In this document: positions 1 to 7,000 of the stretch, piece after piece
Numbering within the stretch: position 1 is the first letter of the stretch
How the letters are laid out: the number at the start of each line of letters is the position of its first letter
Assembly (NCBI GenBank): GCA_002319885.1
Contig: DCFT01000201.1
Span: forward strand, 5,745-20,651
Direction of reading: 5' to 3'
Length of the DNA: 14,907 nt
Source of the DNA: Bacteroidales bacterium UBA1797
GTDB lineage: Bacteria > Bacteroidota > Bacteroidia > Bacteroidales > VadinHA17
Notes under the pieces: model-generated
Told to the model about the DNA's origin: nothing
Seen by the model: only the letters and a program-made list of their open reading frames with translations
Databases searched by the model: none
Made by a program: the position numbers and the translations under genes

Positions 1-41
1 CTTTGTGATCTTAGTGGTTAATGGATTTCGACTTTTTCAAC
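1..41 (-). repeat. Dispersed intergenic repeat, left copy
   Basis: Read on the minus strand, this stretch begins GTTGAAAAAGTCG and ends in TCACAAAG. It matches 14808-14848 at 39 of 41 positions in inverted orientation, and it shares its first 24 or so bases with the arm at 4737-4760. It starts 5 bases downstream of the ftcD stop codon. It may continue beyond the window edge. It carries no ORF. Its mobility or function is unknown. Confidence 0.85.
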
Positions 42-46
42 TTACC

Positions 47-1738
47 CTACATGATTATTTTTGCAGTAATTCGCTCAAGGATTGCCTTCTCCGCAGCTTC
101 CGTCCTGGATTCTAAATCTGCTCCCCTGGCAATTACGCTGGTTACAAAATCTTTATCTTTTAGTCCTGCAGCATTGATCCTTACATTCAGGAATGCTCCT
201 TTTATACATGTTCTGATTGCCAAAGCCCCAACACCGGCATCACTGATAGAATTTGGATTTCCTTTCTCAACCATTTCATATATTAATTCAAATCCCTGAT
301 ATGCAGTCTCCATCACCTTTAGAGGTATAAGTATTGCATTTCTGGTTGCATCCTCTATTGCATCATCTCTTAATTTTTTTTCCGTATCAGATTTCTTTGG
401 AAGTGAAAATGCCTCCATTATCCTGTTAAATGCCATAGTATCCTCATCAACAAGAAGAAGAAGACTATTCTGAATTGCTTTGCCTTTCTCAGCATAGTCA
501 GAAAACATTTTCCATTTGTCGTCCCAACCTCTTTTATGACCCGATAAATTAGCGACCATTGTCCCAAGAGCAACTCCGAGCGATCCTATATACGCCGAGA
601 CAGATCCTCCTCCCGGGGCAGGTGAATCAGATGCAGTCTCATCCATAAATGCCTTCAGGTTCATGTCAATAAGTTTTCGCTCCTTTTTATCAGCCATAAC
701 GAGTTCAATAATTTTTTCTTCAGGGTTAAAATGATGTATATCATTCAGTCCCATCGATCTTATAGCTATTCTGATCAGTTCATCATCAGATATCCCCGAT
801 GATCTTTGCTGCTTATTCAGGAAATAACGTCCGGCATCGAGTAACGATTTCAATGGGATAAGACCTACAAGTTCGGATCCGGTAACTCTTACACCCCTGG
901 CATCAGCTTTCCTGCATACTTCATCGAATGCGATGTGAACCGGAGTTACTCCAATATTTGTGAGATTCATCGATATCTGTGCAATTCCGTATTCCTCAAT
1001 GTACCAGCCGATTGCCTTTACAGATTTTAAGGAACCCGGAATCATAATTTTATCACCATTTTCATCTTTCATCAGCTTGCCAGTAATGCTGTTACCTTCT
1101 CTTGCCGGTCGTCCTTTTTCTCTCACATCATATGCAATGGCATTGGCGCGACGTGTTGAAGTAGTATTAAGATTCACATTAAATGCTACAAGGAAATCTC
1201 TTGCACCAACAGCTGTAGCACCGGCTCTTTCATTGAATTCAGACGGACCAAAATCAGGAGTCCATTCCGGGTCAGTAAGTTTTTTTCTTAATCCTTCATA
1301 TTCTCCAGATCTGCAACTAGCCAGGTTTCTTCTTTCTGGTTTACTGGCAGCATTCTCATAACAATAAACGGGAATGCCAAGTTCAACTCCTATCCTTTCG
1401 GCAACTTTCCGTGCAATAGAAACTGTCTCCTCCATAGTGATGCCTGAAACCGGTACAAAAGGGCAAACATCAGTAGCTCCCATCCGTGGATGAGCTCCAT
1501 GATGCTTTGACATATCAATAAGCTCGGATGCCTTTTTAACTGAACGAAATGCTGCCTCTGAGACCGCTTCAGGGTTTCCTACGAAGGTTACTACTGTTCT
1601 GTTAGTGTCTTTCCCGGGGTCCACATCCAGGAGTTTGACTCCTTCTACAGATTCTATAGCATCAGTTATCTGTTTAATTATTCCCATATCACGGCCTTCG
1701 CTGAAATTCGGAACGCATTCGATTATCTTCTTTTCCAT
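47..1738 (-). CDS. ftcD: Glutamate formimidoyltransferase / formimidoyltetrahydrofolate cyclodeaminase fusion
   Basis: This bifunctional cytosolic enzyme acts at the end of histidine degradation. It moves the formimino group from N-formiminoglutamate to tetrahydrofolate, then deaminates the product to 5,10-methenyl-THF, releasing ammonia. The transferase half occupies roughly residues 1-340: it has the N-terminal VPNFSEGRD motif (residues 9-17) and HPRMGATDVCPF, where H83 corresponds to the catalytic histidine of animal FTCD. The cyclodeaminase half follows from about residue 355, with the glycine-rich SPAPGGGSVSA segment (about 371-381) and a LLVDEDTMAFN stretch carrying the expected acidic residues. 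At 563 residues it is close to animal FTCD (about 540), so both domains look complete. The ATG start puts the VPNFSEGRD motif at its usual distance from the N-terminus. It lies downstream of hutI on the same strand but 182 bp away, so co-transcription would have to cross a hairpin-rich gap. hutH and hutU are not in the window. Confidence 0.95.
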   Translation of the reverse strand: MEKKIIECVPNFSEGRDMGIIKQITDAIESVEGVKLLDVDPGKDTNRTVVTFVGNPEAVSEAAFRSVKKASELIDMSKHHGAHPRMGATDVCPFVPVSGITMEETVSIARKVAERIGVELGIPVYCYENAASKPERRNLASCRSGEYEGLRKKLTDPEWTPDFGPSEFNERAGATAVGARDFLVAFNVNLNTTSTRRANAIAYDVREKGRPAREGNSITGKLMKDENGDKIMIPGSLKSVKAIGWYIEEYGIAQISMNLTNIGVTPVHIAFDEVCRKADARGVRVTGSELVGLIPLKSLLDAGRYFLNKQQRSSGISDDELIRIAIRSMGLNDIHHFNPEEKIIELVMADKKERKLIDMNLKAFMDETASDSPAPGGGSVSAYIGSLGVALGTMVANLSGHKRGWDDKWKMFSDYAEKGKAIQNSLLLLVDEDTMAFNRIMEAFSLPKKSDTEKKLRDDAIEDATRNAILIPLKVMETAYQGFELIYEMVEKGNPNSISDAGVGALAIRTCIKGAFLNVRINAAGLKDKDFVTSVIARGADLESRTEAAEKAILERITAKIIM

Positions 1739-1763
1739 CAGTTAATAGATTTTTTTTGTTTTT

Positions 1764-1910
1764 CTCTGTGTAACTCTGTGACTCCTCTGTGCAACTCGGT
1801 GTTAGCTCTTATTTTTTGTTACACAGAGAGACACTGACCTGCCTGCCGTCTCCCTGCCGGCAGGCAGGGCAGGCAGGTAAAGCAGGGATGGCACGGAGAG
1901 CCACAGAGTT
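1764..1910. repeat. Composite inverted-repeat cluster between hutI and ftcD
   Basis: Nearly the whole 182-bp gap is repeats. There is a perfect 11-bp inverted pair, CTCTGTGTAAC at 1764-1774 and its complement at 1818-1828. An imperfect pair of about 20 bp lies at 1772-1792 and 1891-1910, sharing the 9-bp end AACTCTGTG/CACAGAGTT. A GC-rich pair, ACCTGCCTGCC at 1837-1847 and its complement at 1868-1878, encloses the palindrome CCTGCCGGCAGG at 1853-1864. A hutI-ftcD transcript could therefore fold into nested hairpins here. No ORF or promoter is convincing. These are intergenic repeat modules, not a gene; whether they terminate or stabilise transcripts cannot be told from sequence. Confidence 0.75.
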
Positions 1911-1920
1911 TTCTTTTTCT

Positions 1921-3198
1921 CTATTTTGTGTCTAATTTTCTAATAATATTCCCTTTAAGTACTATTGTATCAATCAGGTTACTGCCAAACGCATACGGCA
2001 TGAATTCATATGAAGGTATTTCTTTAGTAATAAATAAATTAGCCACCTTCCCAATAGCAATTGAACCATGTGTTTCAGAGATACCCATAGCATATGCAGA
2101 ATTGATTGTAACTGCATTGATCACCTCCTCGGGCAGCATTTTTAATTTTATACAGCCCAGCGACATTATCAGTTTCATATTGCCTGAAGGTGATGAACCA
2201 GGATTAAAATCCGATGCAAGTGCTATCGGCAGGCCTGCATTGATCATTTTGCGAACGGGAGGATCGGACATTCCAAGAAAAAAGGCAGAACCTGGCAATA
2301 GTGTTGGCATTGTTTCAGATCCGGAAAGGGCATTTATTTCTTCATCACCTGTAAATTCAAGATGATCAACTGAAAGTGCGTTAAATTTCACGCCTGTCTG
2401 TATTCCTCCCGAATAATCCAGTTCATTTGCATGCAATTTAGCAGTAAGACCATACTTTTTCCCTGCAGACAAAATTCGTTCTGTATCTTCAACAGTAAAG
2501 AAGCCCCTGTCACAAAAAACATCTATAAAATCTGCCAGGTCCTCAGAAACTACCGCAGGAATCATTTCCCTGATAATGAGGTCAACATACTTTGACCTGT
2601 CGCCTTTATATTCATCGGGAATTGCATGGGCCCCTAAAAAAGTTGCTCTTACTTCTATGGGACTGTTATTTTTAATACGCCTGATCACTCTCAGCATCTT
2701 AAGTTCATCCGCAAGGTTAAGACCATAGCCGCTTTTTATTTCAACTGCCCCGGTACCGGAGGAGATGATTTCATCTATCCTGTTAATAGACTGAGAGTAC
2801 AATTCATCTTCAGAAGTTTCATGAAGTCTCTTTGCCGAGTTAAGGATACCACCTCCTCTTCTGGCTATTTCTTCATAAGATAATCCACGGATTTTGTCAA
2901 TATATTCAACTTCGCGGCTGCCTGAATAAACCAGGTGAGTATGGGAATCGCAAAAGGAAGGAAAAACAAATTTCCCTGATGCATCAATTGTTTCAACCTG
3001 GGGATTCTGAATCAGGATTTTGCTTTTCTGAAGTTCCTTCATAGTTCCGAATTCAGAAATCAGACCATCTCTTATATAAAGATAAGCATCACTAATTACA
3101 GAAATAACGGCCATTTCAGATCCACAGATTTTTAATCTTGGCAAATCTTCAGTCTGGACAAGGCCCTTTATGTTTTTGATGAGTAACCCGGTAAGCAT
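1921..3198 (-). CDS. hutI: Imidazolonepropionase
   Basis: A metal-dependent amidohydrolase that hydrolyses 4-imidazolone-5-propionate to N-formimino-L-glutamate, the substrate made available to the neighbouring FtcD. The metal-binding HxH lies in CDSHTHLVYSG (H86, H88). H256 is in KLHANELDYSGG, and D330 in ALASDFNPGS closes the metal site; the order and spacing fit HutI. The SREVEYIDKIRGLSYEEIARRGGGI segment (from about residue 94) is the substrate-binding region typical of this family and separates it from other amidohydrolases. At 425 residues it is slightly longer than most HutI (about 405-415), because of a longer N-terminal strand region. It is the upstream member of a two-gene hut segment and diverges from the outer-membrane protein gene at 3300 across a 101-bp AT-rich gap. 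Confidence 0.95.
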   Translation of the reverse strand: MLTGLLIKNIKGLVQTEDLPRLKICGSEMAVISVISDAYLYIRDGLISEFGTMKELQKSKILIQNPQVETIDASGKFVFPSFCDSHTHLVYSGSREVEYIDKIRGLSYEEIARRGGGILNSAKRLHETSEDELYSQSINRIDEIISSGTGAVEIKSGYGLNLADELKMLRVIRRIKNNSPIEVRATFLGAHAIPDEYKGDRSKYVDLIIREMIPAVVSEDLADFIDVFCDRGFFTVEDTERILSAGKKYGLTAKLHANELDYSGGIQTGVKFNALSVDHLEFTGDEEINALSGSETMPTLLPGSAFFLGMSDPPVRKMINAGLPIALASDFNPGSSPSGNMKLIMSLGCIKLKMLPEEVINAVTINSAYAMGISETHGSIAIGKVANLFITKEIPSYEFMPYAFGSNLIDTIVLKGNIIRKLDTK

Positions 3199-3299
3199 TT
3201 AATAGTATAAATAGAGTCCTAAGGTAGCAAATATTAAAAAAAGTGACTGATATTTCCATTTTTCTTTATCTTTATCATTATGAACCAAATCTGTAACCT

Positions 3300-4652
3300 A
3301 TGAAAAAGACCCTTTTAGTATTTCTTATGTCCTTATTGATACTTTCAGTAACAGCACAGGAAAAAAAGGTAAAGACCGGCTGGAATTTTGGAGGGGCCCT
3401 TCCTGCCATTACTTTTGATTCTGACCTTGGATTTCAATACGGAGCTCTTGCGGAATTTTTTAATTATGGAAATCCCAGCGTCTATCCTGATTTCCTTGAT
3501 CATACTTATACTGAAATATCACGATACACCAAGGGAAGCGGCATCTACAGGTTTATGTTTGAATCAAATCACATCATTCCCGGAGTACAATGGATAAGCG
3601 ACCTCAGTTATCTTCCTAACCAGGCGGCCACTTTTTACGGATTCAACGGATATGAATCAGTATATAATAAAGACTGGATGGATGATAATTCAACCCTTTA
3701 CAGATCAAGAATGTTCTATCGTTTTCAGAAGAACCAGTTCAGATTCAAAAATGATTTCCAGGGAAAATTATCAGGAGATCATCTGAAGTGGAACGCAGGT
3801 TTCGCTTTTCAGGATTTCACTACCAGTTCAGTTAATATCGATAAACTTAACAAAGGGAAAAAAGATAAACTTCCTTCGATTGACTCGGTTCCAGGACTTT
3901 TTGAAAGGTATCAGAAACTTGGTATCATTCCGGCAGATGAAGCCAAAGGGGGATGGATAAACACGGTTAAGGTTGGTATTACATGGGACAGCCGTGATAA
4001 CAGACCAAACCCGATGAAAGGAATCTGGACAGAGATCGGAATTGATGCTGCTCCCAAATTCATTGGAAACAACTGGGGATTTGCAAAATTGTATATAATA
4101 CATCGTCAGTATTTTACATTAATTGAAAAAGATTTATCCTTTGTTTACAGGTTAGGATACCAGGCTACAGTATCGGGGCATACTCCATTCTTTTTTCAAT
4201 CAGAGGTAATAACTTCCCGTCTTACAGGAGCAACTTCTGAAGGACTTGGCGGTTCAAAAACATTAAGAGGAATTCTCCTTGACAGGGTCGTAGGAGATGC
4301 ATTCTTCATGGGTAATATCGAACTTCGCTGGAAACCCCTGTATTTTAAGTTTTTAAAACAAGACTGTTATCTTGGTCTTAACGGATTCTATGACTTTGGA
4401 TTGGTTACTAAAGATATTAAACTACCTGCAAATCTTAAAAATACATTTGACGGCATATATAATACACCGGTTCAGACAGAAAATTACACTGATTACTTTA
4501 AATCCGGACCTGATAAACTCCATATGAGCACAGGTATTAGTGTTATGCTTGTCATGAATCAGAACTTTGTTGTCGCAATAGATTGTGGCAAAGCCCTTAA
4601 TGAGCAGGATGGAAATATTGGATTCTCTATTGGGTTGAATTACCTGTTTTAG
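3300..4652 (+). CDS. Omp85/BamA-family outer-membrane beta-barrel protein (no POTRA domains)
   Basis: A predicted outer-membrane protein of 450 residues. It starts with a Sec signal peptide (basic MKK, hydrophobic core, probable cleavage near VTAQ, residues 17-20). The rest consists of alternating aromatic/polar strands ending in GLNYLF, a C-terminal phenylalanine as recognised by the Bam machine. Two motifs of the bacterial surface antigen (Omp85 barrel) family are visible: WDSRDNRPNPMKG at about 229-241, and the loop-6-like SKTLRGILL with L322-R323-G324 (canonical V/L-R-G). There is no room for POTRA repeats, so it is the short barrel-only class, not BamA itself. Its substrate and role are unknown. 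It stands alone, diverging from hutI and converging on the DUF819 gene. The start is well fixed by the signal peptide; no Shine-Dalgarno is visible. Confidence 0.82.
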   Translation: MKKTLLVFLMSLLILSVTAQEKKVKTGWNFGGALPAITFDSDLGFQYGALAEFFNYGNPSVYPDFLDHTYTEISRYTKGSGIYRFMFESNHIIPGVQWISDLSYLPNQAATFYGFNGYESVYNKDWMDDNSTLYRSRMFYRFQKNQFRFKNDFQGKLSGDHLKWNAGFAFQDFTTSSVNIDKLNKGKKDKLPSIDSVPGLFERYQKLGIIPADEAKGGWINTVKVGITWDSRDNRPNPMKGIWTEIGIDAAPKFIGNNWGFAKLYIIHRQYFTLIEKDLSFVYRLGYQATVSGHTPFFFQSEVITSRLTGATSEGLGGSKTLRGILLDRVVGDAFFMGNIELRWKPLYFKFLKQDCYLGLNGFYDFGLVTKDIKLPANLKNTFDGIYNTPVQTENYTDYFKSGPDKLHMSTGISVMLVMNQNFVVAIDCGKALNEQDGNIGFSIGLNYLF

Positions 4653-4682
4653 AATTCAAAACAACATAAATTATTTACAGTT

Positions 4683-4776
4683 CCGGGCTGTTGAAAAAGT
4701 TGCTTTTAACCACAACCCTGCCTGCCGGCAGGCAGGGTTAATGGATTCCGACTTATTCAACAGCCCCGGCTTTTTT
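4683..4776 (+). terminator. Long hairpin repeat plus T-run between convergent genes (probable terminator)
   Basis: The arms at 4683-4700 (CCGGGCTGTTGAAAAAGT) and 4751-4769 are nearly perfect complements. A perfect 26-bp palindrome sits in the middle (4714-4739, centre CCTGCCGGCAGG). Six T follow at 4771-4776, giving an intrinsic-terminator shape for the outer-membrane protein gene, which ends 30 bp upstream. On the minus strand the hairpin is not followed by a T-run, so it is a weaker terminator for DUF819. The outer arms are copies of the dispersed repeat also found at both ends of the window: the minus-strand reading of 4737-4763 differs from the 14805 copy at one position. Confidence 0.7.
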
Positions 4777-4783
4777 AAACTAT

Positions 4784-6055
4784 TCAGAATCCTTTCAGAA
4801 AATAACCTAATCCCACTCCCAGGTAATTACCTATAACATAACCAATAATCCCAACGGTAATACCTGTAATAATGACATCCTTATTTTTAAGTGCTCCGGC
4901 TACAACCGGAACAAAAGGCGGTGAAAAAACAAAGGCGGTAGTGGTTATAAGAAAGTCATCAGCATTTACCCTGAAAATTTTAGAGAGAAGAATATGAAGA
5001 ATCAGTGTGCCAAGGTAAGCATAAGTAATATATGCAAACAGACCCAGAAATCCAATGCTGAATATTACACTTAGGTCAGCCATTGAAGCAACTATAAAAG
5101 AAAACACAAGGATAAAATACATTCCCAACTGAAATGTCTTTTCAATTTTATTTATCCAATTAATTAACGAAGCCAGAATACCAAGAGTAGTTATGGAAAG
5201 GATTACCACAACCATCTGCGATATCTTTGGAATAAGTAAACTAAACCCGAACGAGACAATAAATATCGATACTGCAAGACCCAATGCTTTAAGAAGCGGA
5301 ATTATTCTGCTTCCGCTGAACATTCCAGAGAAGTCTTCAAAGCTCTCCGCCTCTTCAAGTATCTCTTCCGTTAACCCTGAATCTTCTATATGTCTGAAAG
5401 GAGGCAATATTGCACGAAATACCCTCGGGCCAATGGTTAAAAAGAAAATAAGTGTGAATGCTCCAACAATCATATCGTAAGTGCTGGTCATTACAAAAAG
5501 ATTAGGATCGACACCAAGCGCTACTTTAAGTGATACAAGATTTGGAGTTCCGCCAGTATAGACTCCAACCAGCATTCCGGCAACTTTCCAGGAGTCAGGT
5601 ACTGTATGCTTGAAAATAAGATACCCTGATGAGACTATAATTATAACAGATATCAAAGCAAGAATCATGGAGACAAATCCATCCTTTGCAAACCTGATCC
5701 ATCTTTTGATATTGAGTGAGAAGAGAAGCAGTGGAAAAGAAAGCGGGACTATTATGGAGACAAGTAAATCCTGTGTTGATGCTATCGAATTTACATAACT
5801 ATCTCCCTGAGTGATTGTCCCTGCATCAAGAAGTGCCTGCATTTCGGTATCAGGAAGGGCAGCTCTTCCCATCAAGGCAAGGTGGTAGGCATCGCTGCCA
5901 TGGGGAAGTATTCCGATGCTGCCTAAGAGAAGACCAAATCCGTAAGCCAGAACAATCGATCCAATTTTTTTAAGTAAGGACCATTTTTTACATAAGTATA
6001 TGATTACCAATGGGAAGGTAAAATAAAACAGGACGAGCAGGATTATTCCAATCAT
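4784..6055 (-). CDS. DUF819 family integral membrane protein
   Basis: A multi-pass inner-membrane protein (about 423 residues, roughly ten to twelve hydrophobic helices) of the DUF819/YjcL family, whose transported substrate is not established. The conserved intramembrane stretch YTGGTPNLVSLKVAL at about residues 163-177 is characteristic, and a second polar, proline-rich segment (FSPPFVPVVAGALKNKD) lies near the C-terminus. The soluble acidic loop (SGLTEEILEEAESFEDF) is mid-protein. I chose the ATG at 6055. The frame stays open to a TTG at 6076, but that would put the start before the predicted transcription start, and the first membrane helix begins directly at MIGIILLVLF. The gene sits just past the fabI terminator and converges on the outer-membrane protein gene, so it is probably transcribed alone. 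Confidence 0.8.
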   Translation of the reverse strand: MIGIILLVLFYFTFPLVIIYLCKKWSLLKKIGSIVLAYGFGLLLGSIGILPHGSDAYHLALMGRAALPDTEMQALLDAGTITQGDSYVNSIASTQDLLVSIIVPLSFPLLLFSLNIKRWIRFAKDGFVSMILALISVIIIVSSGYLIFKHTVPDSWKVAGMLVGVYTGGTPNLVSLKVALGVDPNLFVMTSTYDMIVGAFTLIFFLTIGPRVFRAILPPFRHIEDSGLTEEILEEAESFEDFSGMFSGSRIIPLLKALGLAVSIFIVSFGFSLLIPKISQMVVVILSITTLGILASLINWINKIEKTFQLGMYFILVFSFIVASMADLSVIFSIGFLGLFAYITYAYLGTLILHILLSKIFRVNADDFLITTTAFVFSPPFVPVVAGALKNKDVIITGITVGIIGYVIGNYLGVGLGYFLKGF

Positions 6056-6078
6056 TAGGTTCAGGCATTTATTCAAAT

Positions 6079-6086
6079 CAAATATA
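6079..6086 (-). promoter_or_regulatory. Candidate -7 box for the DUF819 gene
   Basis: The minus strand reads TATATTTG, a full match to the Bacteroidota primary-sigma -7 consensus TAnnTTTG. It starts at the edge of the fabI terminator T-run and would place the transcription start about 18 nt before the ATG at 6055. A TTG sits roughly 22 nt upstream, but no full TTTG -33 box is seen. Confidence 0.45.
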
Positions 6087-6118
6087 AAAAAAGCGACTCA
6101 CTGAATAGCAAGTCGCTT
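6086..6118 (-). terminator. Intrinsic terminator of the bamD-fabI gene cluster
   Basis: A perfect 8-bp stem (AAGCGACT at 6091-6098, AGTCGCTT at 6111-6118) with a 12-nt loop is followed on the minus strand by seven T (6092-6086). It lies 36 nt after the fabI stop codon, so it is well placed to end the whole six-gene transcript. Confidence 0.8.
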
Positions 6119-6153
6119 AAAAAATAGGCTTTTATACTTATAGAACCTTAGGA

Positions 6154-6984
6154 TTACTTACACTCTTCAAAACTTTTCTGGTATTGTTCAATTGCTTTGA
6201 GGCTCATTCCCATGCTTGAGAATCCGCCATCGTGGAAAAGATTCTGCATTGTCACTTTTCGAGTGAGGTCGGAAAACAGTGCAACACAGAAATCAGCACA
6301 TTCTTCAGCGGTGGCATTACCAAGAGGCGACATTCTTTCAGAAAAATCGATCAGAGAGTCAAAACCATGAATGCCACTTCCGGCAGTTGTTGCTGTTGGT
6401 GATTGGGAAACAGTATTTACCCTTACTCTCCTATCGCGTCCGTAAATGTAACCAAAACTGCGCGCTATGGACTCCAGCAGTGCCTTTGCATCTCCCATAT
6501 CGTTATAGCCTGAAAGTGTTCGCTGAGCAGCCACATAGGAAAGGGCAACAACTGATCCCCACTCCTTTAGTGCATCAAGTTTATATGAGGTTTGCAGAAT
6601 CCGGTGAAAACTAAGGGCAGAAATATCAAACGTCTTAAGCATATTTTCGTAGCTTGTCTGCTCATATGGTATATCTTTCCTTACGTTTGGTGACATTCCG
6701 ATAGAATGAAGAATAAAATCGAACTGGCCCCCGAAAATTTTCATGCTTTCAGAAAGCAGGTTATCAATTTCTTCCATTTTTGTAGCATCGGCCGGAATAA
6801 CTTTACTGCCTGTCATTTTGGCAAGATCATGTATATTTCCAAGTCTTAATGCTACAGGAGAATTGGTAAGCACCAGTTCGGCTCCTCCTTCCCAGGCTTT
6901 CAATGCAACCTGCCAGGCAATAGATTTTTCATTAAGAGCTCCAAAGATGACGCCCTTCTTTCCTTTTAATAGACCTTCTCTCAT
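6154..6984 (-). CDS. fabI: Enoyl-[acyl-carrier-protein] reductase (NADH), FabI
   Basis: Performs the last step of each type II fatty-acid elongation cycle, reducing trans-2-enoyl-ACP to acyl-ACP with NADH in the cytosol. It is a short-chain dehydrogenase-fold protein of 276 residues. The nucleotide-binding segment is GALNEKSIA (15-23), the FabI version of the glycine motif. HSIGMSPN follows strand 4. SYVAAQRTLSGYNDMGDAK carries the FabI Y-x6-K pair, Y160 and K167. The C-terminal HDGGFSSMGM matches the family end. Total length is slightly above E. coli FabI (262), as usual in this phylum. It is the last gene of the cluster, 16 bp after recN, with a terminator directly downstream. I see nothing unusual; the triclosan-binding Tyr/Lys architecture is present. 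Confidence 0.95.
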   Translation of the reverse strand: MREGLLKGKKGVIFGALNEKSIAWQVALKAWEGGAELVLTNSPVALRLGNIHDLAKMTGSKVIPADATKMEEIDNLLSESMKIFGGQFDFILHSIGMSPNVRKDIPYEQTSYENMLKTFDISALSFHRILQTSYKLDALKEWGSVVALSYVAAQRTLSGYNDMGDAKALLESIARSFGYIYGRDRRVRVNTVSQSPTATTAGSGIHGFDSLIDFSERMSPLGNATAEECADFCVALFSDLTRKVTMQNLFHDGGFSSMGMSLKAIEQYQKSFEECK

Positions 6985-7000
6985 GATAATGTATTATAAT

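Noticed and set aside
960..1361. 133-codon plus-strand frame opposite ftcD
   Set aside because: Antisense to conserved FtcD sequence, with no recognisable domain.
1837..1878. Small structured RNA gene in the GC-rich palindromic block
   Set aside because: The block is made of iterated CCTGC/GCAGG modules also seen at 4714-4739, which fits repeat DNA better than a dedicated RNA; no promoter is evident.
1928..2365. 145-codon plus-strand frame opposite hutI
   Set aside because: Antisense to the conserved metal-site region of HutI; low-complexity hydrophobic translation typical of a shadow frame.
3828..4103. 91-codon minus-strand frame inside the outer-membrane protein gene
   Set aside because: Antisense to strand-forming barrel sequence including the WDSRDNRPNPMKG motif; no features of its own.
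6056..6076. TTG at 6076 as the DUF819 start
   Set aside because: A full -7 box match ends at 6079, so the transcript would begin after or at this codon, and the first membrane helix starts at the ATG at 6055.
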